Source of the DNA: Tragulus kanchil
Lineage: Eukaryota > Chordata > Mammalia > Artiodactyla > Tragulidae
Direction of reading: 5' to 3'
DNA length: 64,000 nt
NCBI GenBank assembly: GCA_022376925.1
Contig: JAIOJX010000030.1
Location: forward strand, 171,239,298 to 171,303,297
Shown: one piece after another, positions 23,169 through 35,894 of the stretch
How positions within the stretch are numbered: position 1 is the first letter of the stretch
Layout of the letters: every line of letters starts with the position of its first letter
Notes under the pieces: generated by a model
Told to the model about the DNA's origin: nothing
Databases searched by the model: none
What the model saw: the letters and a program-made list of their open reading frames with translations, nothing else
Made by a program: the position numbers and the translations under genes

Positions 23169-24342
23169 AAGTGAAAGGAAAACATGGCAGCAAAAACAAA
23201 TAAGGAAGGTTCTCTGTATCTAGTAGGTCAACATCAGAATATAAGAAGGCATTACAGAAGAAGATGACATGCAAAGAATTCCTGTAAAAATAGTCCCTGT
23301 CCCCCAACCTCTACCTTTCTCTCTCATCTCAAGGTTTACTTTAGGTTGAACCCATAATTTCAAGCAGTGGTGTAATGGAAACCTGTTTTTCTAGAAGAAC
23401 TGAAGAAAGAACCCTGATTGGTTGTGCTTGAATTTCACGATGGCTGATTTCAAGCATCTCATTCGTGTCACTGAATGCAGAGCTGGGAAGACAAGAGCAA
23501 AGTTGGCTGTTGAGGAAGAGGGGGCAGCTACAGCACATTGTTTTAAGGGACCTTAGAAATTGCTCTGCCACAGACTTTGTAAAATTTAACCATTCCCTCG
23601 AGAGAGAACTTCAGGCTCCTGTGGGGCCATGAGAAGACCTAGAGAGAAAATTCCAAGCCACTTCCTCTACCTCCCTGTAACCTTTCCCTCTTCTTTAATT
23701 AGAGCAGCTCCACTTTAAATGAATTTATACATTGGGTGGCTGAGGATGAGCAAACCTACGTAGTTACTCTTTAGGTCAGTGTTTGCCAATTTGGTATTCC
23801 CCAAAATAAAGGCTCCAAAATATGGTAATACTATATTTAATTTATTACCACAGACCCTCTGGGTTATTTGTGTCTATGGGAACCATTTGACTGTGCTCTC
23901 AATTGTAGCTGACTGCATATAGCAACGCAAAATAATTCTTGGCTACAGAGAAGAAAAATTCAACCCTGTCTTAAACTCTTTCCCACTGTGACAAAAAGCA
24001 AGATCTGCATCCTTATTCCCATATTTATGATCTGTCAATGTGTCTATTCTGAAGATTGTGCTTTGAAGTGTCTCATTCCCCCATAGACTATGTGCTAAAT
24101 ACTTAACAACTGTTCATTTTTATCTACTTGAGAGTCATGATTTTACCCTACTTGTAAACTTACTTTTTAAGAATTCCCTGGGATATCCCAGTGGATTAAA
24201 TACCAGTAGCTTTTGGTATAACATGCATTTGTATTAGTTTTCCCTCATTCTCTGGTACCTTACTCCTGGGTCCTTAATATCAAATTCGAAAGTAAATTAC
24301 CTATGCACAAACTTTTGTCTTGGTTTCAGCTTTGAGGGGTAC
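23169..24342. other. Non-coding DNA, nothing recognised
   Basis: No repeat family or coding sequence recognised. A small SINE-like trace around 24175-24205 (AATTCCCTGGGATATCCCAG) could be the start of a diverged CHR-type SINE but is too short to call. Confidence 0.45.
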
Positions 24343-26509
24343 AAGGTGGGTGGGAGAGGAAGGGTAAGATATTGGAATATAGAAGTTATAAAAGTTAGTT
24401 GTGATTTTGGCAAACTGGAATCTTGAAACTAACATTGTAAGCTGTGTACTGAGTATGGCAGAGCAAGAGGAGGGAAGGAGTGTGGGTCTCTAACAATCCC
24501 AGAAGCACTGTGTTAGCCCTGGACTGGGTGTGTTGACACGAGAGAGACGTGAACAGCGTTGTCTGCTGTATGTGCCACCACTACCTTAACCAGGCTTCAT
24601 CCTTACTGGTTTATTTTTTATGCATGGTCTATGATAAACTTTTTTATTTGCTTGCTTTTTGCCACATACCTTGTGGGATCTTATTTCCGTGACCAGGGGT
24701 CGAGTTTGTGCCTCTTGCAGTGGAAGTACAGAGTCTTAACCGCTGGACCTCCAGGGAAATCACTCTTATTGATTTATTACTTATTTACCTGACCTGAATC
24801 AGTTCTTGATACCAGAAGTCTTAGTTATCTAAATGAAACAGACAGAGCTGACATGAGGAAACCATCCATGAATGATTAGGTGCTGGGTCCCAAGGCCTGG
24901 CGAACTAAAACATTACAGAGCTGCACAGTGGGCTGGAATTCTACAGGAAAGTACTGTGGTTAAGATATGACTTGTGTGGATTCAAGAGGTGTAGGTAGGT
25001 TTGAACTAGTAGAAGAGATAGGCCCAGAGACTGAAGTCAGGGAGACGTCCAGTGAATAATCTGAAGTTGAAAAAGATGACACAGTGGGCTGTGGAGGGTG
25101 AGAGAGAAGATGATTCTAGATGGGGCAGCAGGGCTTGCGGGAAGGAGTAAATGGCTCTCAGAACCCTTCTCCCCTGCCCACCATCAGGTGCAGCTTCAGA
25201 GACCCTTGAATAGCCGTTGCTTTTCAGGGACCCATGGCATTTCCATTCCTGCCTCCGAATACTCTTTGCTGCTTGCTATGTCAACTGCAGGTGAAGTTTT
25301 GAGTTTCCTGAGATAAAGGAAGGACCTGGCAGGATGTCCATTTAATTCTCTTTTCTTCCTTTCTCTGACACCCATCTTCACACAAAGTTCAGAAAACCAA
25401 GGAAGGATACAATCCATTTAATGTTTACTTGAGTATGGAAAGGTTTTAGCAAAGGTGGGTGGGAGAGGAAGGGTAAGATATTGGAATATAGAAGTTATAA
25501 AAGTTAGTTGTGATTTTGGCAAACTGGAATCTTGAAACTAACATTGTAAGCTGTGTACTGAGTATGGCAGAGCAAGAGGAGGGAAGGAGTGTGGGTCTCT
25601 AACAATCCCAGAAGCACTGTGTTAGCCCTGGACTGGGTGTGTTGACACGAGAGAGACGTGAACAGCGTTGTCTGCTGTATGTGCCACCACTACCTTAACC
25701 AGGCTTCATCCTTACTGGTTTATTTTTTATGCATGGTCTATGATAAACTTTTTTATTTGCTTGCTTTTTGCCACATACCTTGTGGGATCTTATTTCCGTG
25801 ACCAGGGGTCGAGTTTGTGCCTCTTGCAGTGGAAGTACAGAGTCTTAACCGCTGGACCTCCAGGGAAATCACTCTTATTGATTTATTACTTATTTACCTG
25901 ACCTGAATCAGTTCTTGATACCAGAAGTCTTAGTTATCTAAATGAAACAGACAGAGCTGACATGAGGAAACCATCCATGAATGATTAGGTGCTGGGTCCC
26001 AAGGCCTGGCGAACTAAAACATTACAGAGCTGCACAGTGGGCTGGAATTCTACAGGAAAGTACTGTGGTTAAGATATGACTTGTGTGGATTCAAGAGGTG
26101 TAGGTAGGTTTGAACTAGTAGAAGAGATAGGCCCAGAGACTGAAGTCAGGGAGACGTCCAGTGAATAATCTGAAGTTGAAAAAGATGACACAGTGGGCTG
26201 TGGAGGGTGAGAGAGAAGATGATTCTAGATGGGGCAGCAGGGCTTGCGGGAAGGAGTAAATGGCTCTCAGAACCCTTCTCCCCTGCCCACCATCAGGTGC
26301 AGCTTCAGAGACCCTTGAATAGCCGTTGCTTTTCAGGGACCCATGGCATTTCCATTCCTGCCTCCGAATACTCTTTGCTGCTTGCTATGTCAACTGCAGG
26401 TGAAGTTTTTGGGTGAGTTTCCTGAGATAAAGGAAGGACCTGGCAGGATGTCCATTTAATTCCCCTCTTTTCTTCCTTTCTCTGACACCCATCTTCACAC
26501 AAAGTTCAG
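24343..26509. repeat. Tandem duplication 9, period 1109 bp
   Basis: Copies are 24343-25391 and 25452-26509. Between them is a 60-base segment (25392-25451) absent from both copies. The last 90 bases of copy 1 show a 6-base and a 3-base loss relative to copy 2. A third copy at about 27530-27640 supports copy 2 at the first of these. Each copy holds a CHR-type SINE fragment. Confidence 0.92.
24605..24764 (-). mobile_element. CHR-type tRNA-derived SINE fragment
   Basis: The plus strand reads CTTGTGGGATCTTATTTCCG, then GACCAGGGGTCGAGTTTGTG, then AGAGTCTTAACCGCTGGACC and TCCAGGGAA. This is the reverse complement of the tRNA-like head of the CHR SINEs shared by whales, hippos and ruminants. The left end is diverged. 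The duplicate is at 25714-25873. Confidence 0.85.
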
Positions 26510-28448
26510 TCCTCTGCAATTTATACCAGTTTCAGCATCTTGAGTTTTCATGGTGATAACTAAACCATTTAGTTTGTCTTTGGAAACCAAACGACATATA
26601 AAGTCTTCTCTTCCTGTACCTTAAAAAATAATGATTCTGTCATCCCAAACACTCATTACAATGTACAGCACACAGTTTCAGATCACACCAGCTCTGGATC
26701 ACACCATGTAATTATTTTTATTCAGTAACAGCCAACGCTTCGAAAGAAATGGATCCCACCTAGTCATTATAGGAGGAAGCTTTCTGATGTCTTCAAAGGG
26801 CACATAGTCATGACAGGCTGGCTAGACTTTTTTTTTTTTTTTTAAGTTATGGACATTTATCATCTCCAGCCTAAGAACAGTTTTTGTTTTTGAGGACATT
26901 TATTACAAGGAGGTCAGAAAAGAAGAGGTATTAACCCTATAGCCCAAGTCTTTAAAGAAAGATTCTCTGTGGATTAAAGCTAAAAAGATCCAGCTAGGTG
27001 ATTAAGGAAGGCATCTGAACACCATGTTTTTCAGACATCACATTACAAGTGAATGTGTGCATCTGTGTGTAAACTATTATAGAAAAACTTCTGTAGAGTC
27101 ATATAACCCAGAGGGTGTCCTCCTGGGTCTAGACAGTGTGATGTCTGTCTTTCCAGAAAAGCACCCATTTTCCCCTAAGGAATTGCTCAGAGCTTCCATC
27201 TTCATTATAACTCCAGAGGGGGTGGGCCCACATGGCCTGGCAGGTGGTCTGCTGGACAGGGGCCCAGACTGAAGTCAGGGAGACGTCCAGTGAATAATCT
27301 GAAGTTGAAAAAGATGACACAGTGGGCTGTGGAGGGTGAGAGAGAAGATGATTCTAGATGGGGCAGCAGGGCTTGCGGGAAGGAGTAAATGGCTCTCAGA
27401 ACCCTTCTCCCCTGCCCACCATCAGGTGCAGCTTCAGAGACCCTTGAATAGCCGTTGCTTTTCAGGGACCCATGGCATTTCCATTCCTGCCTCCGAATAC
27501 TCTTTGCTGCTTGCTATGTCAACTGCAGGTGAAGTTTTTGGGTGAGTTTCCTGAGATAAAGGAAGGACCTGGCAGGATGTCCTTTTAAATTTCCCCTCTT
27601 TTCTTCCTTTCTCTGACACCCATCTTCACACAAAGTTCAGTCCTCTGCAATTTATACCAGTTTCAGCATCTTGAGTTTTCATGGTGATAACTAAACCATT
27701 TAGTTTGTCTTTGGAAACCAAACGACATATAAAGTCTTCTCTTCCTGTACCTTAAAAAATAATGATTCTGTCATCCCAAACACTCATTACAATGTACAGC
27801 ACACAGTTTCAGATCACACCAGCTCTGGATCACACCATGTAATTATTTTTATTCAGTAACAGCCAACGCTTCGAAAGAAATGGATCCCACCTAGTCATTA
27901 TAGGAGGAAGCTTTCTGATGTCTTCAAAGGGCACATAGTCATGACAGGCTGGCTAGACTTTTTTTTTTTTTTTTTAAGTTATGGACATTTATCATCTCCA
28001 GCCTAAGAACAGTTTTTGTTTTTGAGGACATTTATTACAAGGAGGTCAGAAAAGAAGAGGTATTAACCCTATAGCCCAAGTCTTTAAAGAAAGATTCTCT
28101 GTGGATTAAAGCTAAAAAGATCCAGCTAGGTGATTAAGGAAGGCATCTGAACACCATGTTTTTCAGACATCACATTACAAGTGAATGTGTGCATCTGTGT
28201 GTAAACTATTATAGAAAAACTTCTGTAGAGTCATATAACCCAGAGGGTGTCCTCCTGGGTCTAGACAGTGTGATGTCTGTCTTTCCAGAAAAGCACCCAT
28301 TTTCCCCTAAGGAATTGCTCAGAGCTTCCATCTTCATTATTCAGGGGTTAACCCACAGCTCCAGAGGTGCACATGTTTGACTCCCCTGACTTGCTACAGG
28401 AGTCCCACATGGCCGTGGCAGGGTGGTCTGGAAACTAGAGGGACAGGG
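26137..28448. repeat. Tandem duplication 10, period about 1129-1132 bp
   Basis: Copies are 26137-27265 and 27266 to about 28448. The end of copy 1 (27205-27265) reads like a shortened version of 28335-28448: fragments such as CTCCAGAGG, CCCACATGGCC and GGTGGTCTG occur in the same order with about 50 bases lost. A T-run is 16 in copy 1 and 17 in copy 2. The part 26137-26509 is present three times. Confidence 0.9.
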
Positions 28449-30590
28449 TGTGAGCATTGTGAAATGTGAAGGGTCACCTTTCCTCACGCTTGTCTCCAAC
28501 GCACATGAATCTGTTCGCCTCAGCAGCATCTAAAATAAAAAGTGGGGCTGAGAGGATGTGCCTTGGTGCACTTTCTATGTCTGCTGTCAAACCGTTGAAT
28601 GACTCCATGTACATAGATGGAGAAAGTGAGGCTCCATTGGGTGTGAACTCTCTTGCTCAAGGACAGACACCTCAGGTAGTATCAGGTCCCAGACTCTGTC
28701 TCTCTGGACATCCTTCCCAACTCTCATATTTGACCTACTTGATTGTTTTTATTAGAGAGTAGATCTTACAGTCTTGCTTAGGGGAGAATTCAGGTGCCAA
28801 ACCTGATGATTGCTAAAGAAGAGTAAGTAGATTTATTTGAAACCAACAATAAAAGTCCCCAATGACAGATTTGTTACAATATCAAGGACTCAGCCAGGGC
28901 AAGACATTATCAATTGTTTATTATCTTTAGTATCATTTGATCTCATAACCCTGCAAGCATCATTCCTAACCCCGCCTCTACCCCCAACCCCCACACACTC
29001 AGCTTTTACTGAAATAGCTTCGGGATGTTTTCTCCTCTTCTCTTTAAAGCCAGAACGTATGGTAAAAGTGAGTATGGAGTCTTTGGGAAAGTGGAAAAAA
29101 CTGCCTTACACAAAATCACTGTGGAAACTTCTTAAGTCTTGGTGGAAGAGAAACATGAAAACACCTTGTCCCCCAATGTACAAATTATCTTCCCCAGTTT
29201 GTGTGCAGTTGAGCTGGAATGGAGGGGGTTATGCTTGAAGGATCATTGGACCCTGAATCATGCCTCTCTGGGGACTTACAGGCTAGGCCAGGGGACACAC
29301 TTACCCCTAATTATTTATTTCTGTGGTGTACCTTTGAGGCAGGTTATATATACATATGTTCCTGTGGCTTCTCCTCTCTGGTTATATTTATAAATCTAAG
29401 CATCCTTTGCATGCCTCAGTGTCAGGTTTCTCTGACAATAAGAAATCAAGCAACATTTTTAACTGCCTCTTGCCACTGCTTTGGTTTAGATAAATGTTAG
29501 CAACCTAAGAATTGTCTGGAAGAAGAAAAGTGCCACTCTGGAGTGCTGTGGCAGGACAAATTTGCAGAACTTCCTATTGTCCTCTATTGTGGTTTTCTCA
29601 TCTCTTCTGTGGGTTCTGTGACCTAGGACAGGTTGCTGAGATTGAGATATTCCACGGATGACAGATGTTAAATAGAGTTGATAATCTCCACCCCACCGTC
29701 AGGGGCTCTGGGAGGGCAGAGTGAGGCAGATGCATTGAAAAGTACCTGGCAGATTGTTAAGTGCCTTGCTCCCTGAGATTCAGCAAATGCTACCGTTTTT
29801 TTCTCTTTGAGCTTCAGTAAAAGAAAAGCTGAAGGTGTGATTTTCTATTGTAAATCAGCCAAGGCCATTACGTGGGACAATAGGCTACTGTCATCCAGGT
29901 GTATGGCCACATTATCCATGGCTAAACCTAGACAGTGGAGAGAAATAATGTCTTTCAGCTTGTCTTTGGGAAATAGCTCATGATGGTAAAGTTATTTGGT
30001 CATTTGCCACGTGCCAAGTTCTGTGGAAGTGGTTTCTATGCATTCCACATGTATTGTGTCTATCAGTATGGCCATAGCAGGAGGCAGATAGAGTGAGAAA
30101 CAATCAAAAAGCCAACTGCAGTGATGGAGGATGACAGAGCACTCATTTGTTCCACTAACATTTGTGGAGTCCCCACTGTGTGCCAGACGCTGTGCTGTGT
30201 AGCTTGTATCGTCATGTTTGTTATTGAGACTGAGGTATGACCACATACGGCCATGCAGAGCCAGGCAGCTGTGAGGCTGCATGGTAAGTAAACTCTGGAA
30301 GAAGCATCTGTTTCCTACTCTAGGCTGGGGAGCCCTGGCCTTGATTTTGCAAATCAAAATACAGGCCAAAGGCTTGGAGCTGCTTACATATCGATCCTCG
30401 GAGGTCACTAAATGCTGCTAAGTGAGCATTTCCACTTTCCATCTGTCACTCTAATCACAGCCCCTGTGCTTTTCTCAATCCTAGCAAACTTCCACCTGGG
30501 GGACATGGGAGCAGACCGGACACCCCCTCTGCCAGCTCTTTATTAAACATGATTCTCTGAAAGCTTCTCTCTAGACTCAGAAGGAACCTG
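28449..30590. other. Non-coding DNA with weak MIR traces
   Basis: No gene recognised. Weak MIR-like stretches lie near 28605-28705 (AGATGGAGAAAGTGAGGCTCC) and 29640-29770 (AAGTACCTGGCAGATTGTTAAG). The frames at 28837-29238 and 29992-30408 have no family likeness and no supporting structure. Confidence 0.45.
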
Positions 30591-30631
30591 GAGCTGCTGG
30601 CTTGAGCTCAAGCTCCCAACAGCAGCAGCTC
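30591..30631. repeat. Nested palindrome, cruciform-capable
   Basis: A perfect 14-base palindrome, GCTTGAGCTCAAGC (30600-30613), sits between GAGCTGCTG (30591-30599) and its reverse complement CAGCAGCTC (30623-30631). The arms enclose the palindrome with a nine-base gap on one side. No known element is recognised. Confidence 0.75.
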
Positions 30632-30883
30632 AAAGATGTCATGTGGTCTCTGGTAATTAGACCCGCCAAACCCATCACCAGGAGAGCCAACGCACTTAGG
30701 CAATTAGTGATGATTTGGCTAGTGTCCACTGTTGCCAGATGGCCTCTGCAAGTCTCCCACATTCTCAGAGAAATTACACATGGAGGCAAAAATGATGTCC
30801 TTTAGAGGCATGGGCAGAATAAGCCTTCTAGACCTGCGGTGGGAAGAAAAGATAGGTGTTCTTTATCAGACATCCATTATTTA

Positions 30884-33057
30884 ACAGACTTAAAGCTAGA
30901 TATTCCCTGTGTTATTATTTCAACTCTCACATCATCCATATGAAGTAGCTGCTAATATTATCCTCATTTTACTTGAGAGAAAACCAAGGCTTTGAGAGCA
31001 TGTCCAAAGTCAACCAACAAGAGTATTTAAAGCTGGGATTCAAACTCAGGTATCTCTGGTTGCAAAGGACACTTTGGAATCACAGAGACCTTTTTGTGCT
31101 AATGTGGTAGGCAGATCTCCTTTAAACATGTCACTTTCCCAGCCTAGACCATGTTCCTTTTTTACATGCTTTTGTAACACATGTGTAGCTTTTATTTATA
31201 GCTGTAACTGTCGTAATTGAGGCCTGTATTCCCCATTATATGTGGTCCAGTCAAAGCAGGGTTTTATTTTCTTCATCATTTTGTTAACAGCACTCTGCAT
31301 TGTGCCTGGTATATAAAAAGTGGTCAGCAATTACCTGAGTGAATTAATGAAAGCAAACAAGCAAGCAAGAGAAAGAGAAAGTAGACAGACCTTATGAAAA
31401 TGATTGGAGTTTATATCTAAAAATATGTGACAGTGGTTGCTGGTAAACCAACTCTCTGCAAGGGAGAGAAACCATTCTGATTTGTATCATGTGCCAGTTT
31501 CCATGATGCAAATGCTCCCACCATGACCAGTATTGGGGTACAAACATGATAGCATTGAATGCAGAGTTGGGAAGAGATGCACAGAATTGGCTCATGCCAG
31601 ATCCAACAGGGCTTTGCCAAGTTTGTAGGAGTCCATATAAAGTCAGTCTCCTCTTTGATATTCATTACCCCATCTATAGACTGAAGAGTCTGGACTATTG
31701 ATTTCCATATTCTATCAGTTATGACACTCTTTGAGCAGACATATGTATTTCATTATTTTGTGCTCCCATTTGGTAGGAATGATGTGAGTGAGGAAGAGGG
31801 ATGATGGAGGACTGAACTTCCAGAAGACAGAGTGAGGGCTCAGACCAATGCGATGTTACAAAGCCTTGGCTCTTTGCTTGCCTTTCTCAGAAATATCTCC
31901 CAGTGCTTTTAAAAAAGGTCACATTTTTACATCCAATAGAAGGAATTGGCCTGTTTGCATTCCAAGTAAAATACAGACTTAGTATATTCCTGTGTTATTA
32001 TTTCAACTCTCACATCATCCATATGAAGTAGCTGCTAATATTATCCTCATTTTACTTGAGAGAAACCAAGGCTTTGAGAGCATGTCCAAAGTCAACCAAC
32101 AAGAGTATTTAAAGCTGGGATTCAAACTCAGGTATCTCTGGTTGCAAAGGACACTTTGGAATCACAGAGACCTTTTTGTGCTAATGTGGTAGGCAGATCT
32201 CCTTTAAACATGTCACTTTCCCAGCCTAGACCATGTTCCTTTTTTACATGCTTTTGTAACACATGTGTAGCTTTTATTTATAGCTGTAACTGTCGTAATT
32301 GAGGCCTGTATTCCCCATTATATGTGGTCCAGTCAAAGCAGGGTTTTATTTTCTTCATCATTTTGTTAACAGCACTCTGCATTGTGCCTGGTATATAAAA
32401 AGTGGTCAGCAATTACCTGAGTGAATTAATGAAAGCAAACAAGCAAGCAAGAGAAAGAGAAAGTAGACAGACCTTATGAAAATGATTGGAGTTTATATCT
32501 AAAAATATGTGACAGTGGTTGCTGGTAAACCAACTCTCTGCAAGGGAGAGAAACCATTCTGATTTGTATCATGTGCCAGTTTCCATGATGCAAATGCTCC
32601 CACCATGACCAGTATTGGGGTACAAACATGATAGCATTGAATGCAGAGTTGGGAAGAGATGCACAGAATTGGCTCATGCCAGATCCAACAGGGCTTTGCC
32701 AAGTTTGTAGGAGTCCATATAAAGTCAGTCTCCTCTTTGATATTCATTACCCCATCTATAGACTGAAGAGTCTGGACTATTGATTTCCATATTCTATCAG
32801 TTATGACACTCTTTGAGCAGACATATGTATTTCATTATTTTGTGCTCCCATTTGGTAGGAATGATGTGAGTGAGGAAGAGGGATGATGGAGGACTGAACT
32901 TCCAGAAGACAGAGTGAGGGCTCAGACCAATGCGATGTTACAAAGCCTTGGCTCTTTGCTTGCCTTTCTCAGAAATATCTCCCAGTGCTTTTAAAAAAGG
33001 TCACATTTTTACATCCAATAGAAGGAATTGGCCTGTTTGCATTCCAAGTAAAATACA
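30884..33057. repeat. Tandem duplication 11, period about 1082 bp
   Basis: Copies are 30884-31972 and 31973-33057. A 3-base ACA is shared by the left edge, junction and right edge. Within the first 20 bases of copy 2 there are several small losses relative to copy 1, then another one-base loss in an A run; after that the offset is constant at 1082. Each copy contains one MIR fossil. Confidence 0.92.
30905..31065 (-). mobile_element. MIR SINE fragment
   Basis: AATATTATCCTCATTTTACT, then GCATGTCCAAAGTCAACCAA, then AAAGCTGGGATTCAAACTCA is the reverse complement of the MIR body and tRNA-like part in the right order. The duplicate is at 31989-32146. Confidence 0.75.
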
Positions 33058-33732
33058 ACTGCACATCATCAGTTTCAGAAGTCAAGCACCAGTGGATTTT
33101 TGCTTAGCATTAGAAAACAGCTAAAGATACAACATCCTGTTACCAGGTATGAGATAGCCATAGAGAGACACACAAGTTCTACATTTGAGGAAGACAAGTG
33201 GATGCAATGAGAGCAAGGTGATGGCTTGATTTTATGCCCTCTATTAAGTACCAAACGGGTACTTAACTACCCATTTGCCCTATATTTCTGTTTATAGTAA
33301 GCAGGCTGTTCATCCCAATGTGAACTTGAGATGTTTCAGAATAGTCTAGAGGAAGCAGTTATTGTGACTCTAATCTGTAAGAGTTGTGTTTCTGCCTTTG
33401 CAATATTTTGAATGGGTGATCACTTGGTCTTTACATCTCAGTATCACAGGGCTGCTAAGTCACTAGCTTGAGTGTTCATTCTGTAGAAAATTGGAAAAGC
33501 ATACTTTCTAGAAACAGAATATTCTTCCAAGTAATGTCTCTATGATTTGAACAGTTCTGCATAGAAAGTCCATTTCAAGAGTTTTAGAGATTTAGAGACA
33601 GAGGACGAGCTATAGGCGTTTGCACTCTTCTGGGACTCTGTGGAAAGTGAATCATTCAGAGTGCTAGCTGTCACCCACTCAGTTAGGCTAAGTAGATCTT
33701 TGGCCTTGAAGTTTGCCTCTACCCCTTGATTC
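33058..33732. other. Non-coding DNA, nothing recognised
   Basis: No repeat family, coding sequence or RNA gene recognised in this stretch. Confidence 0.45.
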
Positions 33733-33848
33733 CTTGCTCAGTCATGTCCAGCTGTTTGTTACCTAATGGACTGTAGCCCACCAAGCTCCTCTGTCCATGG
33801 GGTTTTCCAGGCAAGAATACTGGAGTGGACTGTCATTTCCTTCTCTAG
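33733..33848 (-). mobile_element. BovA/Bov-tA SINE body fragment
   Basis: TTGCTCAGTCATGTCCAGCT, CCTAATGGACTGTAGCCCAC, then TCCATGGGGTTTTCCAGGCA and AGAATACTGGAGTGGAC is the reverse complement of the ruminant BovA body (the segment shared with the BovB LINE 3' end). The tRNA-derived head is missing. It explains part of the minus-strand open frame at 33763-34098. Confidence 0.92.
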
Positions 33849-34107
33849 GGCTACATTCCGTAGTCAGTATGTATAATCCATGTGTTTCAAATTCAGATGT
33901 AAAGGTGTGTGTTGAGCCACCAGTATGTGTCAGGCATTTAAGAGGGAGGAGGAGAGGGGATAGATGAAAACCAACTTTGTTGGCTCCAAGATTTCTCAGT
34001 ATTGTACCAGAGGACAGAGTGATGAGTGAGTAGTCAGGGAGGAATGTGACTTGAATAGAGACAGAAACGTGTAGGAGAAGCACAGGTCTTGGGGACACGT
34101 AGTAAGG

Positions 34108-34415
34108 GAGAGAAGGCTCTGGAGTCAGATCAAATTTACTTACTAGCTATGTGACCTTAAGGAGTTCCCTGGTGTCTTGGATGGTAAAGAGTCTGTCTGC
34201 AATGAGGAAGACTTGGGTTCATTCCCAGGGTTGGGAAGATCACCAAGAGAGGATTGTGACCTTACGTTAGAATTCAGTTTTCCTCTGGAAAAAAAGGAGA
34301 ATGATCATCCTGCCTGTTGATCAAGTTGTTTTGAGGATTAGATGAGATGGTACATGTGGTGCACTCAGTATAGTCTGTGATGTACAGTGAGCACTCCATA
34401 TCAGCTGTTTTTAGT
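34108..34415 (+). mobile_element. MIR SINE interrupted by a younger SINE
   Basis: The left half, 34108-34159 (GGCTCTGGAGTCAGATCAAA, then ACTAGCTATGTGACCTTA), and the right half, from 34265 (TCAGTTTTCCTCTGGAAAAA, then GATTAGATGAGATGGTACAT), form one MIR when the insert at 34160-34254 is set aside. The insert lies inside the conserved core. Confidence 0.8.
34150..34264 (+). mobile_element. Short Bov-tA-type SINE with 10-bp TSD, nested in MIR
   Basis: The body at 34160-34254 reads GAGTTCCCTGGTGTCTTGGA, then AAGACTTGGGTTCATTCCCA and TTGGGAAGATCACC, a tRNA-derived head truncated after the AGAGAGG segment. It is flanked by the perfect 10-base target duplication TGTGACCTTA at 34150-34159 and 34255-34264, which belongs to the MIR core. 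This shows the order of insertion directly. Confidence 0.85.
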
Positions 34416-35894
34416 AATTTTCCTTGGAGTAGGCTTTGGGGTGAGGTAAATTGGGAGGGGTTGAGTTAGAGATGGGGATAGGAAAGGGAATTGCAGGCAG
34501 AGTGAAAAAAACTGTGCAGATGTGGAAGACTACCAAGTATTTTTGTGTAATACTTAATAGACCGAATTCATCTGACAAATACTTAGAAATAGGATGAAAC
34601 GAGTTTAAAACTGAAGACTGGAGCAAGCTTGCAAAGAACTGACAGACCTAGTCAAGAAAGTAACCTCAACATGAAGGCACAGGGACCCCGTGGCATTTTT
34701 AAGTTGACCATCCCATCTGCTCTGGCGATGCTGTGAATTGACAAGGGGAGGAGTTCTGAAACGAGGAGGCCTTTCAGGGGCTTGTGCCTAGAGATACATA
34801 TTAGGAGACCATAGGTGTTGAACAGTGGTTGACACCAGGGGGTTGGAGAAGGACTCCCACAAGTAAATGTACAATGAAGAGAGTCCATGATACAGGCTTA
34901 GGGAACCCCACATTTCAGATATGCCAGCAGAATCAGTGCGGACACTAATGAAGAGATAGCCGGGCAGCCGTCCTAGATCTAGAAGCAGAGAGAGTGGTCA
35001 GACTTCATGAAGACAAAGAAAAAGGATGCTTCTGGGAGAATGGAGTGGGTTCGCATTGTCAGATACCACTGGGATGCCAAGTCGACTGAGACTTGAAAAG
35101 AGACCAGGAATTGAAGCAATTAGTGGTTCATTGATGGTCTAATTAGAGCATTTTGAGTGGAGTCCTAAATTACAGCTGGGGAAAAAGAGGGGCGGCAAGG
35201 AAATGGAGCAGTGAATGTGTACAACTCTTCAAGGAATTAGAAGCTAAGGGATGAAGGGACAAAGGTAGTAACACGAAGCTTGGGGCAGTGTAAATACGAA
35301 GTTAAATAACTTAAAAAGTATTGGGATGCTCCAACATTTTTAAAAGGAATTTGGTTAAGAAAGAGGCATTTAAAAGAGAGATGTCTGCGGAGCTTAGAGA
35401 AGAGCAGATTGAAGACTGCAAGTTGAGAAATTATTTGTTGACAGGAGAGGAGACAGTCTTCCCTGTGTCGGGAGGGAGTATAAAATAAGAATAAGAATAC
35501 CTAGAAGGATGTTAAAATTGGGGGTGGTGGCATCCTGGCCTGGATTTCCTCTGTGGACTACAATAAGTTATCTTTTGAGTGGAGGGAAGTGCAGGTGGAA
35601 ACTGTGGTACTTGGCTGATTAGTCAGCCCCCACAGACAATGAAATGTGAATTGTGAAGCGAGATCAAGGAGAAAACTTGGAAAGTGTTACTCAAAGCAGA
35701 AGACTTGATAGAGGCAAGGGGTCATTCTGGGAGAATTTACATAGGAAAATATGTATGTCGTATGGATTCAGGTGAGGACTGGCAGGAAGCACACAGCAGA
35801 GGGCTATAGGGGAGAGGAATGGAGTCTCCAGGGGTGGCTGTTGGTGGAGATCAGATGGCAGGGAAGGAGGAAGAGCTGGGAAGGGCTCAGGGGC
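34416..35894. other. Non-coding DNA, nothing recognised
   Basis: Purine-rich plus strand with many GGAG/AGAAG steps. I recognise no gene. The style (AGTGATGAGTGAG, GGAATTAGAAGC) could be an old LTR or LINE interior, but no family can be named. Confidence 0.4.

Noticed and set aside
28837..29238. 133-residue plus-strand open frame
   Set aside because: No recognisable domain, signal or splice context; a length like this is expected by chance in 64 kb.
29992..30408. 138-residue minus-strand open frame
   Set aside because: No family likeness; probably chance, overlapping old repeat-like sequence (a stretch ending GTGTGCCAGACGCTGTG).
33763..34098. 111-residue minus-strand open frame
   Set aside because: Its C-terminal part is the translated BovA SINE body; the rest has no likeness to known proteins.
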